DNA from: Deinococcus humi
GTDB taxonomy: Bacteria; Deinococcota; Deinococci; Deinococcales; Deinococcaceae
Length of the DNA stretch: 64,000 nucleotides
Reading direction: 5' to 3'
Assembly: GCF_014201875.1 (NCBI RefSeq)
Contig: NZ_JACHFL010000020.1
Location: 21,938-85,937 of the forward strand
Below the pieces are notes generated by a model. It did not search any database. It was not told the DNA's origin and worked only from the letters and a program-made list of their open reading frames with translations. Below, in pieces: positions 26,148 to 35,046 of the stretch. Made by a program: the position numbers and the translations under genes. Position 1 is the first letter of the stretch, and every line of letters begins with the position of its first letter.

Positions 26148-27212
26148 ATGCCTGATCTGTCCCCGCGCTTTCCCTCCCAGCCTGAGTTTGAACCCGGCCA
26201 GACGCCGCTGCATCTCCTTGATCCGGTCCGCCTGCTGCGCTGGGTCCCGCTGTTCTCTGCGTCCGCCGGGCTGGTGATCCTGATCGCCCTGCGTCTGGCC
26301 GCCCCGCCCTACGTGGCCCTGCTGGTGTTCGTCATGGTCTACAGCGGCCTGGCCCTGGCCGGTCCACCTTTTGCGCGTGGGGCCCTGCTGGTCCATGCCG
26401 GGCGGGTCTACGCCGTGATCCTGTTGCTGGCCTGGGTCACGGGGCTGTACCTGCTGCCCGGCCACCCGGCCACCGGGATGGTCCGCCTGGCCGTGTTGCT
26501 GCACCTGACCACCCTGTACGTCTCCCTGTTCATGCAACTGTCCCCACTGGCGGCGGCACGCACGGCGGCGGGCACCCTGGCTGTGCTGGTGCTCACCGCG
26601 CTGCCGCACGGCTGGCGCACGCTGGGCCAGACCGGACCCTTCGACGGCGTGACCCTGCCGGTTACCCTGCTGGTGGCGCACGGGGCACTGATCACGGTGC
26701 TGCGTTTGTTCAGCAGTTTCCGGGACCAGCTGGCCCACAGCCAGGGGCGGGCGCAGGCCCTGCACGAGTTGGCCCACCGCGATGCGCTGACCGGGCTGCC
26801 CAACCGCCGGGCATTAGAACTCGCTCTGGAGGGGACTGTGACGGGCGCGTGGGCGGGGCAGCTGGCAGTCATCGACGTGGATGGCCTCAAGGGGGTGAAT
26901 GACCGCCTGGGGCACGCAGCGGGGGACGATCTGCTGCGCCGCTTTGCCGAGGGCTTTGCCGGGCAGGCCGGGGAGCACGGGGGGGTGTACCGCATCAGCG
27001 GAGATGAGTTCGCGCTGCTGTTGCCGGACGGCGCCCTCTCCGCCGAGACCATCGTCGAGACGGTGACGCAGAGGGTGCGGGCGAGCCATCCAGGAGCGGC
27101 GGCCAGCGTGGGGACGGCGCGCTGGAGGGCTGGGGAGGCAGCGGACGCCTGGCTGTCGCGCGCCGATGGAGCGATGTACCGGCACAAGCGTCGGGGTGGA
27201 CCAGGGCGGTAG
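26148..27212 (+). CDS. membrane GGDEF protein, paralogue of 12636-13691
   Basis: 354 residues, same architecture as the first copy: about six membrane segments (to residue 190), then GGDEF (DALTGLPNRRALELAL, VIDVDGLKGVNDRLGHAAGDDLL, RISGDEFALLLPDGA). The signature is again SGDEF and the inhibitory RxxD is absent. The last 20 residues match the first copy exactly. Start ATG 26148 follows GAGGTG. DNA blocks in the GGDEF part are nearly identical between copies, unlike the membrane part, which suggests recent gene conversion or selection on that domain. Confidence 0.85.
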   Translation: MPDLSPRFPSQPEFEPGQTPLHLLDPVRLLRWVPLFSASAGLVILIALRLAAPPYVALLVFVMVYSGLALAGPPFARGALLVHAGRVYAVILLLAWVTGLYLLPGHPATGMVRLAVLLHLTTLYVSLFMQLSPLAAARTAAGTLAVLVLTALPHGWRTLGQTGPFDGVTLPVTLLVAHGALITVLRLFSSFRDQLAHSQGRAQALHELAHRDALTGLPNRRALELALEGTVTGAWAGQLAVIDVDGLKGVNDRLGHAAGDDLLRRFAEGFAGQAGEHGGVYRISGDEFALLLPDGALSAETIVETVTQRVRASHPGAAASVGTARWRAGEAADAWLSRADGAMYRHKRRGGPGR

Positions 27213-27383
27213 TCGAACCTGATCAGCTGAGGCGGAGCAGTTTCAACGAAGACGTCTCTCAACCGCGCTGCCTCCCCGACTCAGACTGTTCGTGCACCCG
27301 CGGCGTTAACTCAGCCGTCAGAACCCCCCTCACCCCCCGCTCCGTCACGCTGGTCTGGCTTATCCTGCCTCCAGGAGGCCACA

Positions 27384-29462
27384 GTGAATCGGCGCGCGAT
27401 CCCACCCAATTTCACGCCCGAGCAGCGCGCCTTCCTGTCGTGCGTCACCACGACGCCCGCCCATATCTTCCTGCGTGCCACCGCCGGAGCCGGCAAGACC
27501 ACCACCCTGCTCGAAGCTGCCTGGCAGCTCGGGCAGCCGGGCGTCTACTTCGCGTACAACAAGCACGCCGTCGCTGACCTGCAACCCCGCCTGCCCCGTC
27601 AGGTCCGCGCCCGCACCCTGCACGCCCACGGCCTGGGGTTACTCAACAGCCAGACGGTAGGGCTGGAACTGGTTCGCGATAAGGGCCGACAGGTGGCTGC
27701 CCGCGTCCTGCGCGGTCCCCGCTCCCCCCTGTACGCCGCCGCACGCGCCTGGGACATCGCCCGCGAGGAAGGCCTTCTGACCCTCACTCAGACCGACGCC
27801 GAACGCCTCGCGGCCCGCAGTGACTGGCGTGGCCACTCCCACGAACTCCAGGACCTGATCCCCACCATGCATGAAGCCGGTAACCGGCTGTGGGCCGACG
27901 CCCGCAGCGCGGACTACACGGACATGCTCTGGCTCCCAGTCCGTCACGGCTACGGCCACCACAGCCTGCGCCTGGCCCTGGTGGATGAGGCGCAAGACCT
28001 TACCCCGCTCCGCCAACAGTTCGTGCAGCACCTGCTTGGCCTGCCTGACACCACGGACGCAGGACGATTGATCTTCGTAGGCGACAGCGATCAGAGCATC
28101 TATCTGTGGGCCGGCGCCGATCCGGCCGCCCTGAGCCGCCTGAAGGCTGCCGTGGGGGCCGTGGAATTGCCGCTGTCCGTGTCGTTTCGCTGTCCACGGG
28201 AAGTGGTGCGGTACGCGCGAGCGTACAGCTCCTTCATTCAACCGGCCCCGCAAGCCCCGCCCGGCGTGATCGAGCATGTCAGCGCGGAGACGGCCACCTA
28301 CGAGCGGGGCGATACGGTGCTGTGCCGCACAAACGCGCCCCTGATCCGGCTGGCCCTGGAACTGATGACCCGGCGCGTGAGTGTCAGCGTGGTGGGCCGG
28401 GATCTGGAAGTCAGGTTGCGGGAGGCGTTGATGGCGGCCTTGCCCGCGCACGGTTCGTTTTGCAATGACGACGTGACCGAACTGGCGCGGGCGTACCTGG
28501 CCCCGCTGGACGAGCCGCTTAAGCAGCGGGCGGCGGAAGGGGACCGGGCAGCCCGGCAGCAGCGCACGGAACTGTATGACCTCGCCCGCTGCTTGCGGTA
28601 TCTGGCGTGGGTGGTGTCCCGGGCGTCGGGGGAGGGCACGCTGGAAGGGGCGCTGGGGCTGCTGAGGGCGTTATGCCGGGAGGATGCGGACGCGGACGTC
28701 CTGCTGGCGTCGGTGCACCGGGCGAAAGGCAAGGAGTGGCCGCGCGTGACGATCCTGTACCCGGAACTGATGCCGCTCGCGCAGGGGGACGCAGATGAGG
28801 AGCGGGCGGTGCAGTTCGTGGCGGTGACGCGGGCGCAGCAGGTGCTGCGTTTCGCGTATGGGAAGGAAGCGTGGGCACAGCAGGACTTCGTGAAGCCAGG
28901 TGAACTGCTGAATGCGCCGCAGCCGGGTGCCACCCGGCCCGCCAACCAGCCTGCCCAGGCTGGACGGGCAAAAACGGTACGGAAACCCAACGTCCAGACT
29001 GCGCCCAGGATCGTTCGGCCAGGAGGGGCGGATCCCCTATTCGGGGGCGACGTCATGCTGGGGCGGGAAACGGTGCGCGAGCGGTTGCTCGCGCTGGCGG
29101 AGGAGGACCGCGCCCTGGTGCGGGTCTGGGCGTTGACGGGCCTGCAAGCGCTGTCTGGCACGCGTGAGGCGGTGGTGGCCGTGCATGAGGATCACTTGCG
29201 GGTGTACGAGCAGGCGGCGGCGCTCGCGCGGCTGGCGCAGCCGGTGGGGGGTGGGCGTGGCGTGCCGGTCTGCGTGTTCGACTCGCCCCTGGCGCGGGTG
29301 CAATTCGCCAGAAAGATCCGGGTGGGCAAGTCGATGGTCCGGTTGAAGCTGGGGGAACAGGACTTGCGATTTGAGCTGGGCAGTGGAGAACTGGTGGGGG
29401 CGGTGGGGCCACTGTCCACCTTCATTCTGCCGAGGGCGCTGGAGGGCTTGCGGGCAAGTTGA
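27384..29462 (+). CDS. SF1 UvrD/FBH1-like DNA helicase with novel C-terminal domain
   Basis: 692 residues, GTG start with AGGAGG 6 nt upstream. All SF1A helicase motifs are visible: Q-motif FTPEQRAF, Walker A ATAGAGKTT (32-40), Walker B LVDEAQDLTPLR, GDSDQSIYLWAGAD (III), VSFRCP (IV), ASVHRAKGKEW (V), FVAVTRAQQVLRFAY (VI). It lacks the 1B and 2B insertions of UvrD size. After about residue 500 a Pro/Ala linker leads to 150 residues (LFGGDVMLGRETVRERLLAL to LRFELGSGELVG) I do not recognise. It likely unwinds DNA in repair or recombination. Confidence 0.85.
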   Translation: MNRRAIPPNFTPEQRAFLSCVTTTPAHIFLRATAGAGKTTTLLEAAWQLGQPGVYFAYNKHAVADLQPRLPRQVRARTLHAHGLGLLNSQTVGLELVRDKGRQVAARVLRGPRSPLYAAARAWDIAREEGLLTLTQTDAERLAARSDWRGHSHELQDLIPTMHEAGNRLWADARSADYTDMLWLPVRHGYGHHSLRLALVDEAQDLTPLRQQFVQHLLGLPDTTDAGRLIFVGDSDQSIYLWAGADPAALSRLKAAVGAVELPLSVSFRCPREVVRYARAYSSFIQPAPQAPPGVIEHVSAETATYERGDTVLCRTNAPLIRLALELMTRRVSVSVVGRDLEVRLREALMAALPAHGSFCNDDVTELARAYLAPLDEPLKQRAAEGDRAARQQRTELYDLARCLRYLAWVVSRASGEGTLEGALGLLRALCREDADADVLLASVHRAKGKEWPRVTILYPELMPLAQGDADEERAVQFVAVTRAQQVLRFAYGKEAWAQQDFVKPGELLNAPQPGATRPANQPAQAGRAKTVRKPNVQTAPRIVRPGGADPLFGGDVMLGRETVRERLLALAEEDRALVRVWALTGLQALSGTREAVVAVHEDHLRVYEQAAALARLAQPVGGGRGVPVCVFDSPLARVQFARKIRVGKSMVRLKLGEQDLRFELGSGELVGAVGPLSTFILPRALEGLRAS

Positions 29463-29624
29463 GGACTTGCGTCCAGAACCATGGATCGTTCAGACGGGCA
29501 GGATGAAGAAAAAGGAGAAGGCTGCTCCCGCGAAGACGTTGAAAGCTGCTGCTTCGGTGGCCACTGCGCCCGCATCAGCGACTGCTGGGGCAAGATCGCC
29601 AAAGCCCAGCCCTGGCTCAAGCCC

Positions 29625-29843
29625 TCAAGAACGTTCTAGCCGGGCCACCAAGTGGCGGCTTCGCCGGTCCGTTCGCAACTGGTGCAGCAGCTCGCCCAGT
29701 TCCCCCCCTTCACCTCCCGCAACCTCTCGCAGGGCCGTCAGGTAAATCCGTTGCGACAGCTCCGACAGCCCCACGAACTTCCCGACCGGATCCGTGCCCA
29801 GGCGGGGAAGATTGACCGGCCACAGCTCCGACACTGCGCTCAT
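29625..29843 (-). CDS. small hypothetical protein
   Basis: 72 residues; ATG 29843 has a good GGAGGG 7 nt upstream. The sequence LGTDPVGKFVGLSELSQRIY and LGELLHQLRTDRRSRHLVAR is charged and helical with no known domain. A possible plus-strand ORF (29503, MKKKEKAAPAKTLKAAASVA, lysine/alanine-rich) overlaps it in the other direction; I regard that one as less likely. Confidence 0.5.
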   Translation of the reverse strand: MSAVSELWPVNLPRLGTDPVGKFVGLSELSQRIYLTALREVAGGEGGELGELLHQLRTDRRSRHLVARLERS

Positions 29844-29888
29844 CCGCGTCCCTCCGGTCTGTCCATCATGCGGCGCCTGAGCAAGCCC

Positions 29889-30776
29889 TCAGTTCCTGAA
29901 GGCCAGACTGGCAAGCTGCGCCGAGTACCGCCCAGGCGCGGTCTCTTGCAAGGTCAGCACGCCAGTCAACGTGTTCTTGTCCTGGTCCACAAAACGCCAC
30001 AGGCTTGTGACCGTCTTGCCCGTCGTGCTCTGGTTCAAAGGCGTCCAACCGGCGGCCTTGAGCTGGACGCCGTAAGCGTCCAGCAGCTGCACGGCGTTCA
30101 GGGAGGACTGGACTGAGGCGAAGCTGCTCCAGCTGCCGCCGCCCCCACCCCCACCGCTCGGCTGAACCGTGGTCCCGCCCGGCGGCCGCAGCACCGGAAG
30201 ATTGCTCCGGGAGCCCGCGTCTGATCTCTCCCGGAACTGAATCTCTTCGCGCAGGTTCCGGTTCTTGTTGAGGTTCAGCGTCACCTGGGTCATCCCTCCT
30301 GCCCGCCCGATATAAGCGCTGAAGCTGACCAGTTGCTCCAGGCGGTAGTACGCCAGAGAGCCCATGTCCTCGGCCGATTGGAACCCTCCCTCCTGGGAAG
30401 GCCTAAAATCGCCTTTGAAAGGGGTCCAGCCCAGGGTCTTGAGGGCGCTTTGCAGGCCCGCCCGCACCTGAGCGGGCGAGGCTGAACTGTCGAAGAAGAT
30501 GGTCTGTGAGTTGGGGAAGTCGGAATCGCTGCTGGTCCGGACCACGCTGCCCACCAGGCGCCCTGAGGGCAGGCCAGGCAGGGGACCGAGCGGTTGGGGC
30601 GGCAGCTGGCCGACGAGCAGCTTGACCTGAATGCCGCTCGGCCCGTAATCGCTGCCCAGGGCACGCTGGGTCAGTTCACGCTCCCGGGCGAGGTCCGCAG
30701 GGGAAGGCACCGGAGAGGGTTGGGCAAAAGTCGTCGAAACTGCGAGCAGGGCCAGCAAAGATGTGAGACGGTTCAT
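29889..30776 (-). CDS. secreted hypothetical protein
   Basis: 295 residues. Signal peptide MNRLTSLLALLAVSTTFAQP, then a body containing two related stretches, LQSALKTLGWTPFKGD (about 105) and YGVQLKAAGWTPLNQS (about 235), each before a beta-rich run; a glycine-rich linker (GGGGGGG) separates the halves. This duplicated arrangement suggests two copies of one envelope domain. GGAGG precedes the ATG at 30776 by 4 nt. Function unknown. Confidence 0.7.
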   Translation of the reverse strand: MNRLTSLLALLAVSTTFAQPSPVPSPADLARERELTQRALGSDYGPSGIQVKLLVGQLPPQPLGPLPGLPSGRLVGSVVRTSSDSDFPNSQTIFFDSSASPAQVRAGLQSALKTLGWTPFKGDFRPSQEGGFQSAEDMGSLAYYRLEQLVSFSAYIGRAGGMTQVTLNLNKNRNLREEIQFRERSDAGSRSNLPVLRPPGGTTVQPSGGGGGGGSWSSFASVQSSLNAVQLLDAYGVQLKAAGWTPLNQSTTGKTVTSLWRFVDQDKNTLTGVLTLQETAPGRYSAQLASLAFRN

Positions 30777-31015
30777 GCAACCTCCGAAGGGGGGTGGGAT
30801 AGGTGTGACGCACAAGCAGTGAAGCCCATGTCTACCCTACCCAATCCACCCCCGCTTTTCGGCTCACTTTCGTGTCCGCCGCAGGCTGTGGTGGGCCGCC
30901 AGGTGCCCCTGCTCCACTGTTGCAAACATGGGCCAGGGAAGCTCCAGGTTTTATCCAGGTCAAACCAGACAGCGCCGTCATCTTCCAGTCAACCGGATGA
31001 GCACATACTGAGACC

Positions 31016-31300
31016 ATGACGCACCACCAGGACCTTCAGACTGTGGGCCGACGCCGCAGTCCACCGCTCACCGCGGACGAATGCCGCCTGGTCGCGGACC
31101 GCGTCCTGGGTCACCTCGGGAGGGACGCCGTGCGCAACGACGCGCTGACGTATCTGGCTGGCCGCCTGTTCAGCCTGGCTGTTCAGGTGGAGCAGCCCTC
31201 CTCAAGCCTGCCTGAGACTGGCGGCGCAGCCGGCGCGCCGGCTGCGCCGGAGGACACGCCGCTCGAAGTCAGACCTTCAGCAGCGCAGTGGGCCGTTTAA
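31016..31300 (+). CDS. small conserved protein, paralogue of 9033-9278
   Basis: 94 residues. Residues about 18-60 (LTADECRLVADRVLGHLGRD, YLAGRLFSLAVQVE) align with the 9033-9278 protein; the alanine/proline-rich tail is different. CATACT at 31004-31009 ends 6 nt before the ATG, so the mRNA is probably leaderless. Function unknown. Confidence 0.6.
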   Translation: MTHHQDLQTVGRRRSPPLTADECRLVADRVLGHLGRDAVRNDALTYLAGRLFSLAVQVEQPSSSLPETGGAAGAPAAPEDTPLEVRPSAAQWAV

Positions 31301-31431
31301 GCGCCACTCACTCCTGCCGGTCCACATCCACGCGGGCCAGTTGCGCCGCCAGCACCTGGGATCCTCCCGTATCTTTCCACCTCCGCCTTCCAGCCGATGT
31401 CCCTAGATGAGCACGGCGCGGCCCATCGCGA

Positions 31432-33090
31432 CTAGGCCAGCGTCTTCTCAGCAGTGCGGTCTTCCTCGGCCTGACGGTGCCCCTCCATGGCCTCGGCGTC
31501 ATGCTCGCGCAGCTTGATCCGGCTGGTCTTGCCACGCAGGACTTCCAGGGTGTAGTCGCCCTCTCCGAACAGCGTCCCGTCCAACGTGTCCGGCAGCGCG
31601 ATGCGCACCTCGTGCGTCTCGGGGTCATAACGCACGTTGACCGTCGTCCGGGCGTGGCGCTCTTTGAGGGCCTCGAGCTTCCTGGGGGCCGTGTTGATGA
31701 ATGAGCCCCGGCGCTTCCCACTGTCTTTGAGCGGCACCAGCTCGCCCGCTGCGGGCAGCCCGACATCGTGCTTGCTGTTCAGGTAGCCGGCCAGGTTGCT
31801 GCGCGCCCGCAGCTCGCCGTGGGTCAGGATGACCTTGCCCGGCTGATACCGCGCGATCATGCCCAGCAGCCCGCCCCGATCCGCATGCGCCGACAGGTAG
31901 AAGCGCTCGACGCGCGAGTACGCCGACACCGGCTCGAAGCCCTCACCTCTTGCGGCGGGCAACATCACCTCGCCGCCCTGTTGCAGTTCGAGGAGCCGCC
32001 GCCCCGGACTCTCGGCATCCTGGTAGCCGACGACGAACAGCGCGTTCTCGGCGTGAGGCAGCCACGCCCGGGCGTACTGGGGACTCGCCCCCGCGTGCAG
32101 CATGCCCGACGAGGCGATCACCACGGCGGGGCGCTCCGAGGCCAGGATGCCCTCGCGCTCCCGCCGATCCTTGACGAGGTTGACCGTGCCGGTTAGGAAG
32201 GGCTGCTGCTTGCTGACCTTGCTGCGGTTCTGCAGCGCCTCGGGCAACAGCGGCAGCATGTCCTCGTAGGCCTCGGTGATGCCCCGGGTCAGCCCGTCCA
32301 GGTGGATCGGAACACTCGGCAGCAGCCCGCTGACCATCGCCGTCTGCAGGATTTGGGTGATCTCCTGCGCGCGGCCCAGGGCAAAGGACGGGATCAGCAC
32401 CCGGCCGCCCCCGCGCAACGTCTCCCCGATGGCCGTCACGAACGCCCTGACCTGCTCCTTGCGGCTGGGCAGCAGGGTGTCGCCGTAGGTGCTCTCGGAC
32501 ACCACCGCATCGACGGGCGTCACGGTGGCGGGCAGCCACGCGGCGTCCACCACGGGCGTGGAGATGTTGCTGACATCCCCGGTGTGGAACATGGCACGGC
32601 CCCCACTCTCGATCAGCACGCTGGCCGCTCCGAGGAGGTGGCCGCTCGGGAACAGCGTGAAGGCGAAGCCGTGGTCACTGACGCGCATAAAGTACGGAAC
32701 AGGCCGCAGTCGTTCGAGGGTGCGCTTCATCTCCCCTTCTGAGAACAGTGGCTGGCCCTGCATGGTGGTGACCTTGAGGGTGTCGCCCAGGACGAGGGTG
32801 GCGATGCGGGCGGTGGCCTCGGTGCAGTAGATGTTGAGCTTCGGGAAACGGCGCACCACCACCGGCAGCGCGCCGACGTGATCGAGGTGCGCGTGGGTCA
32901 GGATCATCGCGGCAGGCGGATGGTCCGTCAGCAGACCGAGCTGGGGCAACGCGGCCTCCCCGATGGAGCCGGGGCGTGCCCCGGCGTCGATCAGGAGGTT
33001 GCCCTCGGCCAGGCGGTACAGGTAGCTGCTGGCCCCCACCTCGTCGGTGCCCCCCAGGCCCAGGAAATGCAGGTCACTCATAGGGGGCAT
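31432..33090 (-). CDS. RNase J/CPSF-like metallo-beta-lactamase exonuclease or endonuclease
   Basis: 552 residues. Metal site HAHLDH at 66-71, further ligands in the GHLLGAA and HTGDVS segments, then the beta-CASP domain with SFALGRAQEI and, near 330-420, ASSGMLHAGASP and YLSAHADRGG. This order (MBL, beta-CASP, RNA-metabolising MBL motif) defines KH-less archaeal CPSF2/YSH1-like RNases. A C-terminal extension of about 120 residues (RKLEALKERHARTTVNVRYD) is less usual. Start 33090 or ATG 33081; no ribosome site is visible. Confidence 0.85.
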   Translation of the reverse strand: MPPMSDLHFLGLGGTDEVGASSYLYRLAEGNLLIDAGARPGSIGEAALPQLGLLTDHPPAAMILTHAHLDHVGALPVVVRRFPKLNIYCTEATARIATLVLGDTLKVTTMQGQPLFSEGEMKRTLERLRPVPYFMRVSDHGFAFTLFPSGHLLGAASVLIESGGRAMFHTGDVSNISTPVVDAAWLPATVTPVDAVVSESTYGDTLLPSRKEQVRAFVTAIGETLRGGGRVLIPSFALGRAQEITQILQTAMVSGLLPSVPIHLDGLTRGITEAYEDMLPLLPEALQNRSKVSKQQPFLTGTVNLVKDRREREGILASERPAVVIASSGMLHAGASPQYARAWLPHAENALFVVGYQDAESPGRRLLELQQGGEVMLPAARGEGFEPVSAYSRVERFYLSAHADRGGLLGMIARYQPGKVILTHGELRARSNLAGYLNSKHDVGLPAAGELVPLKDSGKRRGSFINTAPRKLEALKERHARTTVNVRYDPETHEVRIALPDTLDGTLFGEGDYTLEVLRGKTSRIKLREHDAEAMEGHRQAEEDRTAEKTLA

Positions 33091-33114
33091 TGTGGCGGGT
33101 AGCGTCGGAGGCCA

Positions 33115-34377
33115 TCACGCGACCACTCCTCCGGGTTCGGTCCCCAGGTCATGGATGTTAAATCCAGTGGCCGCCCGCGCCTTCTCGTTGAGCAGATGCA
33201 TCAGCAGTCGCCCCGGCGTCTCGATCTTCTGCCCCTTCAGCCGCCACTTCTCCAACCGCTGGATGCAGCGCCGCACCGTCTTGACCCCCAGATGAACCAA
33301 AGCTTTGTAGAACCCGATGGCGGCCACCGCATGGGTGGCCGGATCGTCGTGGTGAATGGCGATCTGCACGGCAAATTCCCAGAACTGAGGATTGGCATTC
33401 CGCAATCTGTCTAGACAACCCTCCAGGCTGTTGGTCACTGAATCAAGGTTGGGGGAAAGGGTTCCCCGCTCGCCAGCACGGGCGATCAGTGCCGCGCCGT
33501 CCAGGCAGCGCAGCAGGTCTTCTCTTGCTGTTTCCGCTGAGGAAGCTCCAAAGCCCCCTTCGGGTTTTCCACAATCCCTTTGTTTTTGGGTAGTGGTTGA
33601 GCTTCCTTTAGTCCTGTCAAGTTGAAAGGTAAAGTCTGGCACGACGAAAATCTCAGCCTCCTGCACGCTCTCGGCGAAAAAGGCGGCTTCCAGGTCCTCT
33701 GGGATCACCGGCTCGTACAGGCTGACGCTGAACAGGGTGGCGGCGTTGCGCCGGGCCGCCGTGTCCTGATCGATGCGCTGCACCTTCTGGCTCCTGAGCC
33801 ACAGATGCGCCAGCGGGTGCTTCAGGGCACGGTAGAAGGTGGCCTCGCTCATACCGCACTCGCGGGCAAAGCAGAAGCGCCCGCCCACCATCTGCACCAC
33901 CTGCTCACGGGATTGGAGGGGCCGCCCGTCCTCGCTCACCTTCAGGTAACAGTGCTTTCGTAACTCCTCCACGATGCGGATCAGGTTCAGGCCCTGCGAG
34001 CTGGTCAGGCGTCCACCGGCCAGGCTGGTGGTGCTGATGCTGGTCAGGATCATGCGCCAGTCGCGGGAGACGCTGCGACTCAGTTTGGTCAGGTGCTGTC
34101 CGGCTTTGTACGGGAAGGCGACGGGCCAGAAGGTCTTGGTGGGCGTATAGCCGCTCAGCACGGGTTTGGCGCGGATGCTCTTGCGGTATAGGCCGACGGC
34201 CTTCAGCGCTTCGGTGGGGTCAATCGGGAGGCGAGTGGCGAGCGGCGCTGGGCAGATCGGGGAGCGCGGTGCAGCCTCTGGATGGCCTGCTCGCAGGGCC
34301 GCCACCTGGGCATCCAGAAAGGCCCGCCGGGTGGCCTCGGTGGCGAGGCGCTCCGGCGTCAGTCGTGAGGCAGTCAT
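33115..34377 (-). CDS. putative plasmid replication initiator
   Basis: 420 residues from ATG 34377. No textbook Rep motif, but the sequence has a DNA-binding look: CGMSEATFYRALKHPLAHLW (helix-turn-helix) near 185 and a second basic region VKTVRRCIQRLEKWRLKGQK near 385. Size, position beside parA-type genes and the coupled upstream ORF fit a Deinococcus plasmid Rep protein. The start is fixed by ATGA: the TGA of the preceding ORF (34374-34376) overlaps the ATG. A serine/threonine-rich linker (TKGSSTTTQKQ) divides it. Alternative: an unrelated DNA-binding protein. Confidence 0.5.
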   Translation of the reverse strand: MTASRLTPERLATEATRRAFLDAQVAALRAGHPEAAPRSPICPAPLATRLPIDPTEALKAVGLYRKSIRAKPVLSGYTPTKTFWPVAFPYKAGQHLTKLSRSVSRDWRMILTSISTTSLAGGRLTSSQGLNLIRIVEELRKHCYLKVSEDGRPLQSREQVVQMVGGRFCFARECGMSEATFYRALKHPLAHLWLRSQKVQRIDQDTAARRNAATLFSVSLYEPVIPEDLEAAFFAESVQEAEIFVVPDFTFQLDRTKGSSTTTQKQRDCGKPEGGFGASSAETAREDLLRCLDGAALIARAGERGTLSPNLDSVTNSLEGCLDRLRNANPQFWEFAVQIAIHHDDPATHAVAAIGFYKALVHLGVKTVRRCIQRLEKWRLKGQKIETPGRLLMHLLNEKARAATGFNIHDLGTEPGGVVA

Positions 34378-34715
34378 TCCAGACCACCAGCAGGCCATGA
34401 GAGGCACGGCAAGCCTACGATCCCTTGCTGGCGTGCTGACGGGCTTTGGAATGAAAAATCAAACAGCAAGAAGCTGTGTGGTTCTAGTCCAGAGGTGGAG
34501 GCCTTTGGAGGGAGGTCCAGACGAGACTCCAACTTCGTAGGAGGGTTGTCTGCCCGGTGGAATTCACGGCGCTTGAAGTCTTTGGGCTGATTGTGATTGA
34601 CGAAGGCGGCAGCTTGAAAGGGCTGCTCGGCGGCGGACAGGGCGGCGCGTTCTGTTTTGATGAACAGATGGGCCGGCGCGCTGAACGTCGCCCCACTGGG
34701 GGGCAGTTCGGACAT
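34374..34715 (-). CDS. small ORF translationally coupled to the replication-initiator candidate
   Basis: 113 residues; GGGAG 6 nt before the ATG at 34715 and an ATGA overlap with the rep-like gene both support it. Sequence MSELPPSGATFSAPAHLFIK, VNHNQPKDFKRREFHR and a hydrophobic LEPHSFLLFDFSF tail show no known domain. Small leader ORFs upstream of rep often control its translation, so this is a candidate copy-control peptide. Confidence 0.5.
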   Translation of the reverse strand: MSELPPSGATFSAPAHLFIKTERAALSAAEQPFQAAAFVNHNQPKDFKRREFHRADNPPTKLESRLDLPPKASTSGLEPHSFLLFDFSFQSPSARQQGIVGLPCLSWPAGGLE

Positions 34716-34763
34716 GGCTTCTCCCGGCTTGCAAAAAGGGGCCTTATCCGTTAAGCTGCGGGT

Positions 34764-34830
34764 GTTGCTGGCCCTTGTGCTTAACGAATCTAGTTTGTTT
34801 GAAGAACTCCGCTGCCAGGCGGGGTTTTTC
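34764..34830 (+). ncRNA. candidate antisense copy-control RNA opposite the rep leader
   Basis: TTGCAA (34729-34734), 17-bp spacer, TAAGCT (34752-34757) would start a plus-strand RNA near 34764. It ends in a CTCCGC / GCGGGG hairpin followed by TTTTT at 34825-34829. The RNA of about 66 nt is antisense to the leader of the rep-side minus-strand transcript. The perfect repeat CGTTAAGC / GCTTAACG (34749-34786) spans its 5' end. Copy-control RNAs of plasmids have this form. Confidence 0.4.
34807..34829 (+). terminator. Rho-independent terminator (plus strand)
   Basis: Six-pair stem CTCCGC / GCGGGG (one U-G), loop TGCCAG, then TTTTT. No plus-strand gene ends here; it would end the small RNA proposed above. 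The rest of 34830-35046 shows nothing recognisable. Confidence 0.55.
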
Positions 34831-35046
34831 GTATATCACGCTGCGGTTAAGTCGTCTAACTCAGATTCGTAGCCTCCATTGAACAACGATGGTAGCACAG
34901 TCCACGGTCCGCATCTATGGATATTTATGTTATTGCTCGTTGGTCGCAAAGAGGCCAGTGTCGAACCATTGGGGTGGTAAAGTTGCGGCGATGGCGAAAA
35001 GATACGCTAGACACGATTTGAGGGTGCAGTTTGCAAGGTTCACGGC

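Noticed and set aside
29503..29745. Lysine/alanine-rich ORF on the plus strand (MKKKEKAAPAKTLKAAASVA)
   Set aside because: Overlaps a minus-strand ORF with a better ribosome site; its second half looks like a shadow of that gene.
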